Assembly (NCBI RefSeq): GCF_001411475.1
Contig: NZ_LLWH01000177.1
Location: forward strand, 1 to 35,285
Length of the DNA: 35,285 nt
DNA from: Pseudomonas endophytica
GTDB taxonomy: Bacteria; Pseudomonadota; Gammaproteobacteria; Pseudomonadales; Pseudomonadaceae
Reading direction: 5' to 3'
Part shown: in pieces, positions 7,289 through 15,294 of the stretch
Layout: each line of letters starts with the position of its first letter
Numbering within the stretch: the first letter of the stretch is position 1
Made by a program: the position numbers and the translations under genes
The notes under the pieces: model-generated
Told to the model about the DNA's origin: nothing
Seen by the model: the letters and a program-made list of their open reading frames with translations, nothing else
Databases searched by the model: none

Positions 7289-8593
7289 TTAATTAAGACT
7301 TTCGACGCGAATACGAACGACCGGGCCCACGACACCTTGCAGGGCCTCTAGGGCTGTGATGGCGTCGTTGATGTGCTGTTCAAGTACTCGGTGGGTCAGC
7401 AGAATCATAGGCACCAAGCCGTCATGCTCTTCTGCTTCTTTCTGCATGATCGACTCGATGTTGATACCCCGCTCGGACAAGATGCTGGCCACTTGCGCCA
7501 GTACGCCCGGATGATCCTTGGCTTGGATGCGCAGGTAGTAAGCACTTTCACAGGCTTCGATTGGCAGAATCGGATGATCTGACAACGCGTCTGGCTGGAA
7601 GGCTAGGTGCGGTACGCGGTTCTCAGGATCGGAAGTCATGGCACGCACCACGTCTACCAAGTCAGCAACCACCGAGGACGCTGTAGGCTCCATGCCAGCG
7701 CCTGCGCCGTAGAACAAGCTTGAACCCGCCGCATCGCCATTGACCATCACGGCGTTCATTACACCATTGACGTTAGCAATCAGGCGGTCTGCCGGGATCA
7801 GAGTCGGGTGAACCCGCAGCTCGATGCCGCTGGCGGTGCTGCGCGCAACCCCCAAATGTTTGATGCGATAGCCCAGCGCTTCGGCGTAGTTCACGTCAGC
7901 CGTGGTCAGTTTGGTAATGCCCTCGGTGTAAGCTTTATCGAACTGCAGCGGAATCCCGAAGGCAATTGACGCCAGAATCGTCAATTTGTGTGCTGCATCA
8001 ATGCCCTCAACGTCGAAGGTTGGATCGGCTTCGGCATAGCCCAACGCCTGCGCCTCAGCCAATACGTCTTCAAACGTACGGCCCTTTTCACGCATTTCGG
8101 TGAGGATGAAGTTACCCGTACCGTTGATGATGCCCGCCACCCAGTTGATACGGTTAGCCGACAGCCCCTCGCGAATGGCTTTGATCACCGGAATACCACC
8201 CGCAACGGCAGCTTCGAACGCGACGATAACGCCCTTTTCCTGTGCCTTGGCGAAGATCTCGTTTCCGTGCACAGCAATCAACGCCTTGTTGGCTGTGACC
8301 ACGTGCTTGCCGTTTTCGATGGCCTTGAGTACCAGCTCACGAGCGATGGTGTAACCGCCGATCAGCTCGATAACGATGTCAATTTCAGGGTTGGTGGCAA
8401 CAGCGAATACATCGTTGGTAATGGGGGTACCGGTAATGTCGCACTGAGGGTTTGGCGTACGCAGAGCAATTTGCGCAACCTGAATGCCACGCCCGGCACG
8501 GCGGGCAATCTCCTCGGCGTTACGCTTGAGTACGTTAAAGGTACCGCCACCGACGGTCCCGAGCCCACAGATACCTACTTTGACCGGATTCAC
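7289..8593 (-). CDS. hom: Homoserine dehydrogenase
   Basis: The 434-residue protein catalyses NAD(P)H-dependent reduction of aspartate semialdehyde to homoserine, the branch point to threonine and methionine. It has an N-terminal Rossmann motif (VKVGICGLGTVGGGT), the catalytic-domain signature GIINGTGNFILTEM with EADPTFDVEGIDAAHKL, and a C-terminal ACT domain (YYLRIQAKDHPGVLAQVASI), where threonine feedback is expected. A GTG start at 8593 was chosen because GGGGAG stands 7 bases before it and the result has the usual Pseudomonas length. An ATG further upstream (8656) would extend the protein through a run of hairpins. It lies between dsbC and thrC in one transcription unit. Confidence 0.96.
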   Translation of the reverse strand: MNPVKVGICGLGTVGGGTFNVLKRNAEEIARRAGRGIQVAQIALRTPNPQCDITGTPITNDVFAVATNPEIDIVIELIGGYTIARELVLKAIENGKHVVTANKALIAVHGNEIFAKAQEKGVIVAFEAAVAGGIPVIKAIREGLSANRINWVAGIINGTGNFILTEMREKGRTFEDVLAEAQALGYAEADPTFDVEGIDAAHKLTILASIAFGIPLQFDKAYTEGITKLTTADVNYAEALGYRIKHLGVARSTASGIELRVHPTLIPADRLIANVNGVMNAVMVNGDAAGSSLFYGAGAGMEPTASSVVADLVDVVRAMTSDPENRVPHLAFQPDALSDHPILPIEACESAYYLRIQAKDHPGVLAQVASILSERGINIESIMQKEAEEHDGLVPMILLTHRVLEQHINDAITALEALQGVVGPVVRIRVESLN

Positions 8594-8610
8594 GCTGAAC
8601 TCCCCATAAA

Positions 8611-8692
8611 ACGGCCGACTCAAGGTCGGCCGTGGAAAACAACCGTGGATTGCCACGGTTCTCTATTAATAGCCGGGCAGTTGAACTGCCCG
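8611..8692 (-). promoter_or_regulatory. Three tandem hairpins before hom, attenuator-like
   Basis: The dsbC-hom gap holds three perfect inverted repeats. The arms are 8674-8682/8684-8692 (CGGGCAGTT), 8641-8648/8653-8660 (AACCGTGG) and 8611-8619/8625-8633 (ACGGCCGAC). In the minus-strand RNA the last one is followed by four U and lies 5 bases before the hom ribosome binding site. CCGTGG occurs at both 8630-8635 and 8643-8648, so CCACGG at 8653-8658 can pair with either, making the middle and last hairpins alternatives. No leader peptide rich in Thr or Ile codons was found. Confidence 0.5.
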
Positions 8693-8729
8693 CCCATGAT
8701 CGTTACCGGCTTAGCGCAACGACGCAGGA

Positions 8730-9461
8730 TTATTTAACACTGAGTGCCAGCTTGCCAACCTGCTCAGCTGGCTGATAACCCGGAATAACCTGGCCATCTT
8801 TAAGAACAATGGCAGGCGTTCCGTTCACACCAATCGACTGACCCAGCGCAAACTGCTTGCCGACTGGGTTGGCACATTTTGGCGCCTTGACGGTTTTGCC
8901 GTCTGTCATCTTATCCATGGCGCTTTTCTTGTCTGTAGAACACCAAACCGCCTGCAACTGTTGGTCGCCTTCAGAACCCAAGCCCTGACGCGGGAACGCA
9001 ACATAGCGCACTTCGATCCCCATTTTGTTTAGAGCAGGGATTTCGGCGTGCAATTTATGGCAATACGGGCATGTTGTGTCGGTAAAGACTGTGATGTGCG
9101 ATTTGGTTTCGCCGATGGCAGGGTAAACCACGGTTTCAGCCACCGGAATACCATTGATCAACTTGGCAACGCTTTCACGCTCAGCTTTTTCCGTGAGGTT
9201 GACCGGCTTACCATCCTTGAGCTGGAACATATAACCCTGCACGATGAACTGGCCATCAGCGCTGGCGTATAGAACACGGCTGCCCTTGAGCTTCACTTCG
9301 TACAAACCCGCCATTGGGCTTGCACTGATGCTCTCGACCGGAACATCCAGTTGCAGCGTTTCGAGACTTTTACGAATAGCCTGTTCGGCGCCGGTATCGG
9401 CGAAAGAAAACGTACTGACCAACGCAATAGCGGCGGCGGCAATAATATGGGTCACGCGCAT
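8730..9461 (-). CDS. dsbC: Periplasmic thiol:disulfide interchange protein DsbC
   Basis: The 243-residue precursor has a signal peptide (MRVTHIIAAAAIALVSTFSF, cleavage expected after Ala21). An N-terminal dimerisation domain follows (about 22-85), and then a thioredoxin-fold domain. The active site is Cys131-Pro-Tyr-Cys134 in FTDTTCPYCHKLHAE, with a cis-proline loop GTPAIV near the end. A second cysteine pair (Cys174, Cys196) matches the structural disulfide of DsbC. The enzyme reshuffles wrong disulfides in the periplasm and is kept reduced by DsbD. The ATG at 9461 has AGGAGT upstream and starts the signal peptide; the frame continues to 9491 without support. It lies between xerD and hom on the same strand, a gene order usual in Pseudomonas. 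Confidence 0.96.
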   Translation of the reverse strand: MRVTHIIAAAAIALVSTFSFADTGAEQAIRKSLETLQLDVPVESISASPMAGLYEVKLKGSRVLYASADGQFIVQGYMFQLKDGKPVNLTEKAERESVAKLINGIPVAETVVYPAIGETKSHITVFTDTTCPYCHKLHAEIPALNKMGIEVRYVAFPRQGLGSEGDQQLQAVWCSTDKKSAMDKMTDGKTVKAPKCANPVGKQFALGQSIGVNGTPAIVLKDGQVIPGYQPAEQVGKLALSVK

Positions 9462-9598
9462 GAGAACTCCTGAAGGCGGACAAACGGCCAAGCCTGATGT
9501 CCCTCATCTGAAAAGGGTTTAGGCGGCTCGCTTATGAAACCGCCAAAGCCTACCACAGTTGGCTTGCAGGACCGACGACCAACTGACACACGCAGACG

Positions 9599-10495
9599 TT
9601 AACCACGGGGATGATGCTGGGCGTGCAGGTCTTGCAAACGCGCCCGGGCCACGTGGGTATAGATTTGTGTGGTGGACAGATCGCTGTGCCCCAACAACAT
9701 TTGCACAACGCGTAAATCAGCACCGTGATTGAGCAAATGAGTGGCGAACGCATGTCGCAGCGTGTGAGGCGACAGCGACTTTTCAATTCCGGCCACTTGC
9801 GCCTGGTGCTTGATCCGGTGCCAGAAGGTCTGGCGAGTCATTTGCTCACCCCGCTGACTGGGGAATAACACATCGCTCGGGCGTCCGTTGAGTAACTCAT
9901 GACGACCATCACGCAAGTAGCGCTCAACCCACACAATCGCCTCCTCGCCCATGGGCACCAGTCGCTCTTTACTGCCCTTGCCCATTACCCGCAGTACGCC
10001 TTGGCGCAGGTTAACTTGCTCCAAGGTCAGGCTAATCAGCTCGGTCACTCGTAACCCGCAGGCGTAGAGCACTTCAAGCATGGCGCGATCACGCTGGCCA
10101 ATGGCCTCACTGAGGTCTGGAGCAGCGAGTAAGGCTTCAACATCAGCCTCTGACAGCGACTTCGGTAACGGCCGGCCTAACTGCGGCATGTCGACCTGCA
10201 ACGTTGGGTCGATAGCGATCAACTTTTCACGCAATAAATAGCGATAAAAACCCCGCGCGCCGGATAGAAAGCGAGCCGTCGATCGCGGCTTATACGCCTG
10301 ATCCAGACGCCAAGCCAAGTGGTCGAGAATTAACTCGCGCCCGGCGTCGATCAATTCAATGCCACGCGCCTGCAACCAGCCATTGAAGAGCGCTAGATCA
10401 CTGCGATACGCATCGCGGGTGTTGTCCGACAAGCCTTTTTCCAGCCATAAGGCATCCAGAAAGCGGTCGATCAGCGGGTTGTCGATAGCAGGCAT
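9599..10495 (-). CDS. xerD: Tyrosine recombinase XerD
   Basis: The 298-residue protein has the exact usual XerD length. The N-terminal SAM-like core-binding domain (about 1-90) is followed by the catalytic domain. It contains the full set Arg149 (ACGLRVTELI), Lys173, His244 and Arg247 (LSPHTLRHAFATHLL), His270 (LLGHSDLSTTQIYTHV) and nucleophile Tyr279. With XerC it resolves chromosome dimers at dif under FtsK control. The ATG at 10495 was chosen by family length; an upstream ATG at 10528 would run across a perfect palindrome. No dif site was found in the window. It is the first gene of the xerD-dsbC-hom-thrC unit and is divergent from the antiporter gene. Confidence 0.97.
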   Translation of the reverse strand: MPAIDNPLIDRFLDALWLEKGLSDNTRDAYRSDLALFNGWLQARGIELIDAGRELILDHLAWRLDQAYKPRSTARFLSGARGFYRYLLREKLIAIDPTLQVDMPQLGRPLPKSLSEADVEALLAAPDLSEAIGQRDRAMLEVLYACGLRVTELISLTLEQVNLRQGVLRVMGKGSKERLVPMGEEAIVWVERYLRDGRHELLNGRPSDVLFPSQRGEQMTRQTFWHRIKHQAQVAGIEKSLSPHTLRHAFATHLLNHGADLRVVQMLLGHSDLSTTQIYTHVARARLQDLHAQHHPRG

Positions 10496-10511
10496 TGGCA
10501 CTCTTAGCGCA

Positions 10512-10525
10512 CGGCCAGCTGGCCG
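10512..10525. promoter_or_regulatory. Perfect 14-bp palindrome upstream of xerD
   Basis: CGGCCAGCTGGCCG is a perfect palindrome 16 bp before the xerD start, inside the 120-bp gap shared with the divergent antiporter gene. Its place fits an operator or a short hairpin in the xerD leader. No cognate regulator is known from the sequence. Confidence 0.35.
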
Positions 10526-10615
10526 CACATAAATAAAATGTGAATTGAAATGGCGGCCGCTAGTCTTTCATAGAGAGCCCGCGTCATAAACCATCCGTTC
10601 ACACAGGACCGCCCG

Positions 10616-12424
10616 ATGACCGAACAACAGATTCTGCTGTCCTTTGGCGGTATTGGTATTGCAGCCTTGTGCTCGCAATGGCTGGCTTGGCGGCTCAAGC
10701 TGCCGGCTATTTTGTTTTTGCTGCTGAGCGGTATTTTAGTCGGCCCTGTACTCGGCTGGCTGGATCCGCAAGCCCTGTTTGGCCCTTTGCTAATGCCGCT
10801 GGTTTCGCTAGCGGTAGCGCTGATTTTGTTTGAGGGCAGCCTGACTCTGCGGCTGTCCGAGTGGCGTGAAATCGGCAGCGTTGTCCATCGACTGGTGACT
10901 GTCGGCGCCCTTGCAACGTGGGCGGTCATTACCTTAGCCACGCACTGGTTACTGGGGTTTGATTGGTTGCTGGCCTTGCTGTTCGGCACCTTGACCTTGG
11001 TCACCGGGCCGACCGTGATTGTGCCCATGCTGCGTGTCGTGCGCCCCAAGGCGTCGGTTGCCAATATTTTGCGCTGGGAAGGGATCGTTATAGATCCGAT
11101 TGGTGCACTGCTCGCGGTAGTGGTTTACAGCTTTATCATCGCTCGCGCCAGCGACAACGGACTGAGTCAAAGCCTGCTGACGTTTGCCGGAGTGATTGTT
11201 TGCGGCAGTCTGTTCGGCATCGTGGGTGGCTGGATCATGGGCCAGATTGTGCGCAAACAATGGCTGCCGGAATACCTGCAAAGTTTGGCGACATTAGCCG
11301 CAGTGCTCGGGGTATTTATTGCCGCCAACGAGGTGATGCATGAGTCCGGTCTCTTGGCGGTCACCCTGATGGGCATGTGGATGGCCAACATGAAGGGTGT
11401 GGATGTGCGCAACATTCTGCACTTCAAAGAAAACCTCAGCGTTTTTTTGATTTCGGGTCTGTTTATTCTGCTGGCGGCACGCCTGGACTTGAACGCCATG
11501 ATTGGCTTGGGCCCCGTGGTGTTGGTACTGCTGCTGATTATTCAGTTGGTTGCCCGCCCCTTGAACGTGCTGCTGTCAACGGCGGGCTCCAAACTGAACT
11601 GGCGAGAACGCGCATTGCTGGCTTGGATCGCGCCACGCGGCATTGTCGCAGCCGCCGTTTCAGCGATTTTCGCGATCCGGCTCAACGAGGCCGGGCATGA
11701 AGGCGCACTGCTGTTGGTGCCTCTCACTTTTGCGGTGATCATCGGCACAGTAGTGCTGCAAAGTGCTACCGCCCGACCGCTGGCCCGCTTGCTCAAAGTC
11801 GCCGAACCGCCTCCCAGCGGATTTTTGATCGTCGGCGCCAACGGACCGGCACGAGTCATCGCCAAAGCGTTACAACAACAAGGCAGTCGCGTGGTGCTGA
11901 CCGATTCCAACTGGGAAAACATCCGCGCTGCGCGCATGGAAAACTTACCCACCTACTTTGGCAACCCGGCCTCACAACACGCTGAGACTCATCTTGATTT
12001 GGTCGGGCTTGGGCATTTACTGGCCTTGTCAGCCTCTGGCGAGTTAAACACTCTGGCCGCCGTACGCTTTGCTCACGAGTTCGGTCCAAGACGGGTATTT
12101 GCCCTAGCTAATGGGCAAGACAACCGGCGCACAGATAAACACCGCGCCAGCCATGAATACCGCGGGCAACCGCTGGGTAATCCGGCACTGACCTACGGGC
12201 AGTTAGCCAGCGAGCTGAGCCAAGGTACCGAGTTGTATAGCACCCACCTGACCGATAGCTTCACCTGGGATGACTACCTGAAATTGCATGGCAAACGTGT
12301 CACGTTGCTGTTTGCCCGAGACAATATCGGCTGGGTGCATGTGGTGACACCGCAAAGCGATTTGAAGCCCGGCGCGGGCTGGACGTTGCTGGCGTTGATC
12401 AAGCAAGACAGCAATGCGGACTAG
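10616..12424 (+). CDS. CPA1-type cation/proton antiporter with TrkA-N domain
   Basis: The 602-residue inner-membrane protein has about 12 membrane segments in residues 1-390, then a soluble nucleotide-binding domain. The transport part shows CPA1 antiporter features: LFEGSLTL near 71-78, LVTGPTVIVPML near 128-139, and EGIVIDPIGA near 155-164, in which Asp160 is the likely ion-binding acidic residue. From about residue 402 there is a TrkA-N/RCK-like Rossmann domain (FLIVGANGPARVIAKAL), suggesting gating by NAD(H) or another nucleotide. Na+/H+ or K+/H+ exchange cannot be told apart from sequence. The ATG at 10616 has AGGA upstream. It is transcribed alone and divergent from xerD. Confidence 0.9.
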   Translation: MTEQQILLSFGGIGIAALCSQWLAWRLKLPAILFLLLSGILVGPVLGWLDPQALFGPLLMPLVSLAVALILFEGSLTLRLSEWREIGSVVHRLVTVGALATWAVITLATHWLLGFDWLLALLFGTLTLVTGPTVIVPMLRVVRPKASVANILRWEGIVIDPIGALLAVVVYSFIIARASDNGLSQSLLTFAGVIVCGSLFGIVGGWIMGQIVRKQWLPEYLQSLATLAAVLGVFIAANEVMHESGLLAVTLMGMWMANMKGVDVRNILHFKENLSVFLISGLFILLAARLDLNAMIGLGPVVLVLLLIIQLVARPLNVLLSTAGSKLNWRERALLAWIAPRGIVAAAVSAIFAIRLNEAGHEGALLLVPLTFAVIIGTVVLQSATARPLARLLKVAEPPPSGFLIVGANGPARVIAKALQQQGSRVVLTDSNWENIRAARMENLPTYFGNPASQHAETHLDLVGLGHLLALSASGELNTLAAVRFAHEFGPRRVFALANGQDNRRTDKHRASHEYRGQPLGNPALTYGQLASELSQGTELYSTHLTDSFTWDDYLKLHGKRVTLLFARDNIGWVHVVTPQSDLKPGAGWTLLALIKQDSNAD

Positions 12425-12558
12425 CGCCCTCAACAATGACTGGCAATGCGTTTAAGTGACTGGTTTTCAGTCCAATGCCTGACCTCCCTCATGGCATGCC
12501 TGCTGAAACCCCGTTAACATCACTTTCGCTTTTATCCTATTGATCTGTTGGGTGCTGT

Positions 12559-13599
12559 GTGGCCAAAAAGTCGAAACGTGAGATTGCCTTTGCTGACGGC
12601 AATTCTGAAGCACCGCTTACCGTAGCTGACGTCGCTGTTAAAGCAGGGGTTTCACCTATTACCGTTTCGCGCGCGTTAAATCGTCCGGAGCTGGTGAGTG
12701 ATAAGACGCGGCAACACGTTTTGGACGTTGTGCGCGAGATGGGCTATGTGCCCAATTTATTGGCCGGTAGCTTGGCCTCCAGCAAAAGCCGTCTGGTTGC
12801 GATTTTGCTGCCAACGATTGCTAACTCGATTTTTTCCAGTGCGGTACAGGCCATCATGGATCGGCTGACCGAGGCAGGCTACCAGTCGCTCTTAGGCCCG
12901 ACAGGGTACTCCCCTGAAAAAGAGGAGATCTTGCTTGAGGCTATCTTAGGCCGACGCCCAGACGGCATCGTTCTCACAGGGACTTTGCACACTGAGGCCA
13001 GCCGAAATCGACTGGCCTCAGCCGGTATTCCGGTGGTTGAAGCATGGGACCTCAGCGAGACCGCGCTGGATATGCAAGTTGGTTTTTCCCATGAAGCAGT
13101 CGGCGTCTTGGTTGCTGATCACTTCTTTGCAAAGGGCTACCGCCGATTCTCAGTTATTTCTGTGGATGATCCACGTGCCATTCGACGCTGTAACAGCCTC
13201 ATCGAAAGGCTCAAACAGCACGATCTGCACGATGTGCCTGTAGAGATTCTGCCTCTGCCTTCGACCTGGGAAGTCGGCAGAGAAGGCTTGAGACGGCTCC
13301 AGCAACGTGAAACACCGCCCAACCTTATTTTCTGTAGCTCAGACACCTTAGCCTTCGGCGTTCTTGCCGAAGCTGCCAGCCAGGGCCTGCGCGTTCCACA
13401 CGATATCGCTGTCCTCGGATTCGGCGACATCATTAACGCTAAATTTGCTAACCCTGCCCTGTCTACGATCAGTGTTAACTCCGCAAAAATGGGCCGGGAA
13501 GTCGCTGAAGCCCTGCTTAATAGATTCTCTGACAGCCCTGACGCCTCCGTCAGCCAGACAGATACAGGCTTCGAGCTCATCGAACGCGCCAGCACCTAG
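12559..13599 (+). CDS. LacI family regulator of the glucarate genes (GudR/GntR-like)
   Basis: The 346-residue protein has an N-terminal LacI helix-turn-helix (about 19-65: LTVADVAVKAGVSPITVSRAL and the hinge-side NLLAGSLASSKSRLVAIL). A periplasmic-binding-protein-like effector domain follows to the C-terminus (DGIVLTGT, DTLAFGVL, IAVLGFGDI). It resembles gluconate/sugar-acid LacI repressors. The GTG at 12559 is the only start that keeps the N-terminal tail, but its ribosome binding site is weak. The gene lies directly before gudP-gudD, and two perfect 12-bp palindromes of LacI-operator style flank the gudP promoter. It most likely represses gudPD until glucarate or a breakdown product binds. 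Its direct action on those sites is inferred. Confidence 0.88.
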   Translation: MAKKSKREIAFADGNSEAPLTVADVAVKAGVSPITVSRALNRPELVSDKTRQHVLDVVREMGYVPNLLAGSLASSKSRLVAILLPTIANSIFSSAVQAIMDRLTEAGYQSLLGPTGYSPEKEEILLEAILGRRPDGIVLTGTLHTEASRNRLASAGIPVVEAWDLSETALDMQVGFSHEAVGVLVADHFFAKGYRRFSVISVDDPRAIRRCNSLIERLKQHDLHDVPVEILPLPSTWEVGREGLRRLQQRETPPNLIFCSSDTLAFGVLAEAASQGLRVPHDIAVLGFGDIINAKFANPALSTISVNSAKMGREVAEALLNRFSDSPDASVSQTDTGFELIERAST

Positions 13600-13631
13600 G
13601 TTCAATACGAAATATACCTGCGCTCGGTTAT

Positions 13632-13681
13632 GCGGCGTGAATACAGGCACGGGATGTTCATTTACGACCTGTAGACGCCGC
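13632..13681 (+). other. Long hairpin after the LacI-type gene
   Basis: GCGGCGT plus TACAGG (13632-13638, 13642-13647) pairs with CCTGTA plus ACGCCGC (13668-13673, 13675-13681). This gives 13 bp with a small internal loop and a 20-base apical loop. It starts 32 bp after the regulator stop codon. No T-run follows, so it is a transcript-end stabiliser or Rho-linked structure rather than a classic terminator. Confidence 0.45.
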
Positions 13682-13768
13682 CTCCTCGCCCGTTTTCGCC
13701 TTGCCTCACCTGCGCTCAAAAACATGACGCTCCCCCCTCAATTCAATTCCTAGATCTCTCCAAAAAGC

Positions 13769-13797
13769 ACTTGCAATGATAGCGCTATCTATTTAAT
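13769..13797 (+). promoter_or_regulatory. Probable gudP-gudD promoter
   Basis: TTGCAA (13771-13776) and TTTAAT (13792-13797) are separated by 15 bp; shifting the -35 one base gives 16. The first operator lies within the spacer and the second directly after the -10, where the transcript would start. The -35/-10 match is moderate, but the operator geometry supports the call. Confidence 0.55.
13778..13789. promoter_or_regulatory. LacI-type operator 1
   Basis: GATAGCGCTATC is a perfect 12-bp palindrome with a central CG, as typical of LacI-family operators. With its flanks it reads AATGATAGCGCTATCT. It lies between the -35 and -10 of the gudP promoter. Confidence 0.75.
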
Positions 13798-13809
13798 GAT
13801 AGCGCTATC
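13798..13809. promoter_or_regulatory. LacI-type operator 2
   Basis: This is an identical copy of GATAGCGCTATC exactly 20 bp downstream of the first, preceded by the same AAT. The spacing is close to two helical turns, so both sites face one side of the DNA. It covers the likely transcription start of gudP. Confidence 0.75.
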
Positions 13810-13901
13810 GTTGTACGACAACATACAACGGCATATGACGAATAAACGTCGATCCAGTGGCAGGTCTACCCGCACAACAATAATTAGTGGGAGCGTCAAC
13901 C

Positions 13902-15290
13902 ATGCAAGAACCCAAGAAAACCCGCGTCCGCTATTTGATCCTGCTCATGCTATTTCTGGTGACAACGATCAACTATGCCGACCGGGCAACCATCTCCATC
14001 GCCGGCTCCAGTATTCAGAAAGACTTTGGCATGGACGCCGTGACCCTCGGCTATATCTTTTCAGCGTTTGGCTGGGCTTATGTAATAGGCCAAATACCAG
14101 GCGGCTGGCTGCTTGATCGCTTTGGTTCAAAGAAAGTCTACGCTGGCAGTATTTTCACTTGGTCGCTGTTTACCCTGTTGCAGGGTTATATCGGCGAGTT
14201 CGGTATCTCAACTGCAATCGTGCTGCTATTCCTACTGCGCTTTATGGTGGGTCTTGCAGAAGCCCCATCGTTCCCGGGTAACGCACGCATAGTTGCCACG
14301 TGGTTCCCGACCAAAGAGCGCGGCACAGCATCAGCGATCTTCAACTCAGCACAGTACTTTGCGACCGCTCTGTTCGCGCCACTGATGGGATGGATCGTCT
14401 ACACCTACGGCTGGCAGCACGTTTTTATCGTCATGGGCGCCTTAGGCATTGTGTTCTCGATGATATGGATGAAGGTGATCTACGGACCAAAGGATCACCC
14501 CTCGGTCAATGCCGCAGAGGTCAAATACATTGCTGACAACGGTGGCTTGGTCGATCTTGAGGATTCGAGAAAGAAAAAGGACGGTGGTCCCAAGTGGGAT
14601 TACATCCGCCAGCTTCTGACCAACCGCATGATGATGGGTATTTACATTGGCCAGTTCTGTATCAATGCCCTCACCTACTTCTTCCTCACTTGGTTCCCGG
14701 TTTATCTGGTGCAAGAACGCGGCATGACCATCCTTAAGGCGGGCTTTATTGCTTCGCTACCTGCCATCTGCGGTTTTCTGGGCGGTGTATTGGGCGGCGT
14801 GATTTCAGATGCGTTGCTGCGCCGTGGTAACTCGTTGAGCGTGTCACGCAAGACCCCCATCGTATGCGGCATGTTGTTGTCGATGAGCATGATCATTTGC
14901 AACTACGTCGATGCTGACTGGATGGTTGTGTGCTTCATGGCCTTGGCGTTTTTTGGCAAAGGTATCGGCGCACTGGGTTGGGCCGTGGTTTCAGACACAT
15001 CGCCCAAGCAAATTGCAGGGCTTTCGGGGGGCTTGTTCAACACGTTTGGCAATCTGTCGTCGATTTCAACACCGATCATCATCGGCTACATCATTGCCGC
15101 AACCGGCTCTTTCAAAATGGCTTTGGTGTTCGTAGGCGCCAACGCGCTGGTCGCTGCCATCAGCTACCTGTTCATCGTTGGCGAAATCAAACGCATTGAA
15201 CTTAAAGGGGTATCCACAGAGCCAAATCCAGCCGAGGGAACACCATCGGTAAACGCAGGCGCATTGCATCCAACTACAAGAAAGGTATGA
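13902..15290 (+). CDS. gudP: Glucarate/galactarate transporter, MFS family
   Basis: The 462-residue protein is a 12-segment major facilitator of the anion:cation symporter group that includes GudP and GarP. It starts with a short cytoplasmic tail ([17 protein letters not shown]), then [21 protein letters not shown] near 23-43 and the motif-A-like [13 protein letters not shown] near 67-79. It is expected to import D-glucarate, and perhaps galactarate, with protons across the inner membrane. The ATG at 13902 has GGGAG 9 bases upstream; an in-frame GTG at 13887 is less likely. gudD follows 4 bp after the stop codon, and the promoter carries two LacI-type operators, so transport and first catabolic step are co-regulated. 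Confidence 0.92.
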   Translation: MQEPKKTRVRYLILLMLFLVTTINYADRATISIAGSSIQKDFGMDAVTLGYIFSAFGWAYVIGQIPGGWLLDRFGSKKVYAGSIFTWSLFTLLQGYIGEFGISTAIVLLFLLRFMVGLAEAPSFPGNARIVATWFPTKERGTASAIFNSAQYFATALFAPLMGWIVYTYGWQHVFIVMGALGIVFSMIWMKVIYGPKDHPSVNAAEVKYIADNGGLVDLEDSRKKKDGGPKWDYIRQLLTNRMMMGIYIGQFCINALTYFFLTWFPVYLVQERGMTILKAGFIASLPAICGFLGGVLGGVISDALLRRGNSLSVSRKTPIVCGMLLSMSMIICNYVDADWMVVCFMALAFFGKGIGALGWAVVSDTSPKQIAGLSGGLFNTFGNLSSISTPIIIGYIIAATGSFKMALVFVGANALVAAISYLFIVGEIKRIELKGVSTEPNPAEGTPSVNAGALHPTTRKV

Positions 15291-15294
15291 CTTC

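Larger units (their letters stand above)
13600..13901. other. 302-bp gap between the LacI gene and gudP
   Basis: No gene is seen in this gap. It holds a long hairpin close to the regulator's stop codon (13632-13681), a pyrimidine-rich stretch (about 13725-13760), and the gudP promoter with two operators (13769-13809). The rest, up to the gudP ribosome binding site GGGAG, shows nothing recognisable. Confidence 0.7.

Noticed and set aside
12437..12472. TGACTGG direct repeats and a GACTG/CAGTC hairpin after the antiporter gene
   Set aside because: Short, without a T-run, and compatible with chance.
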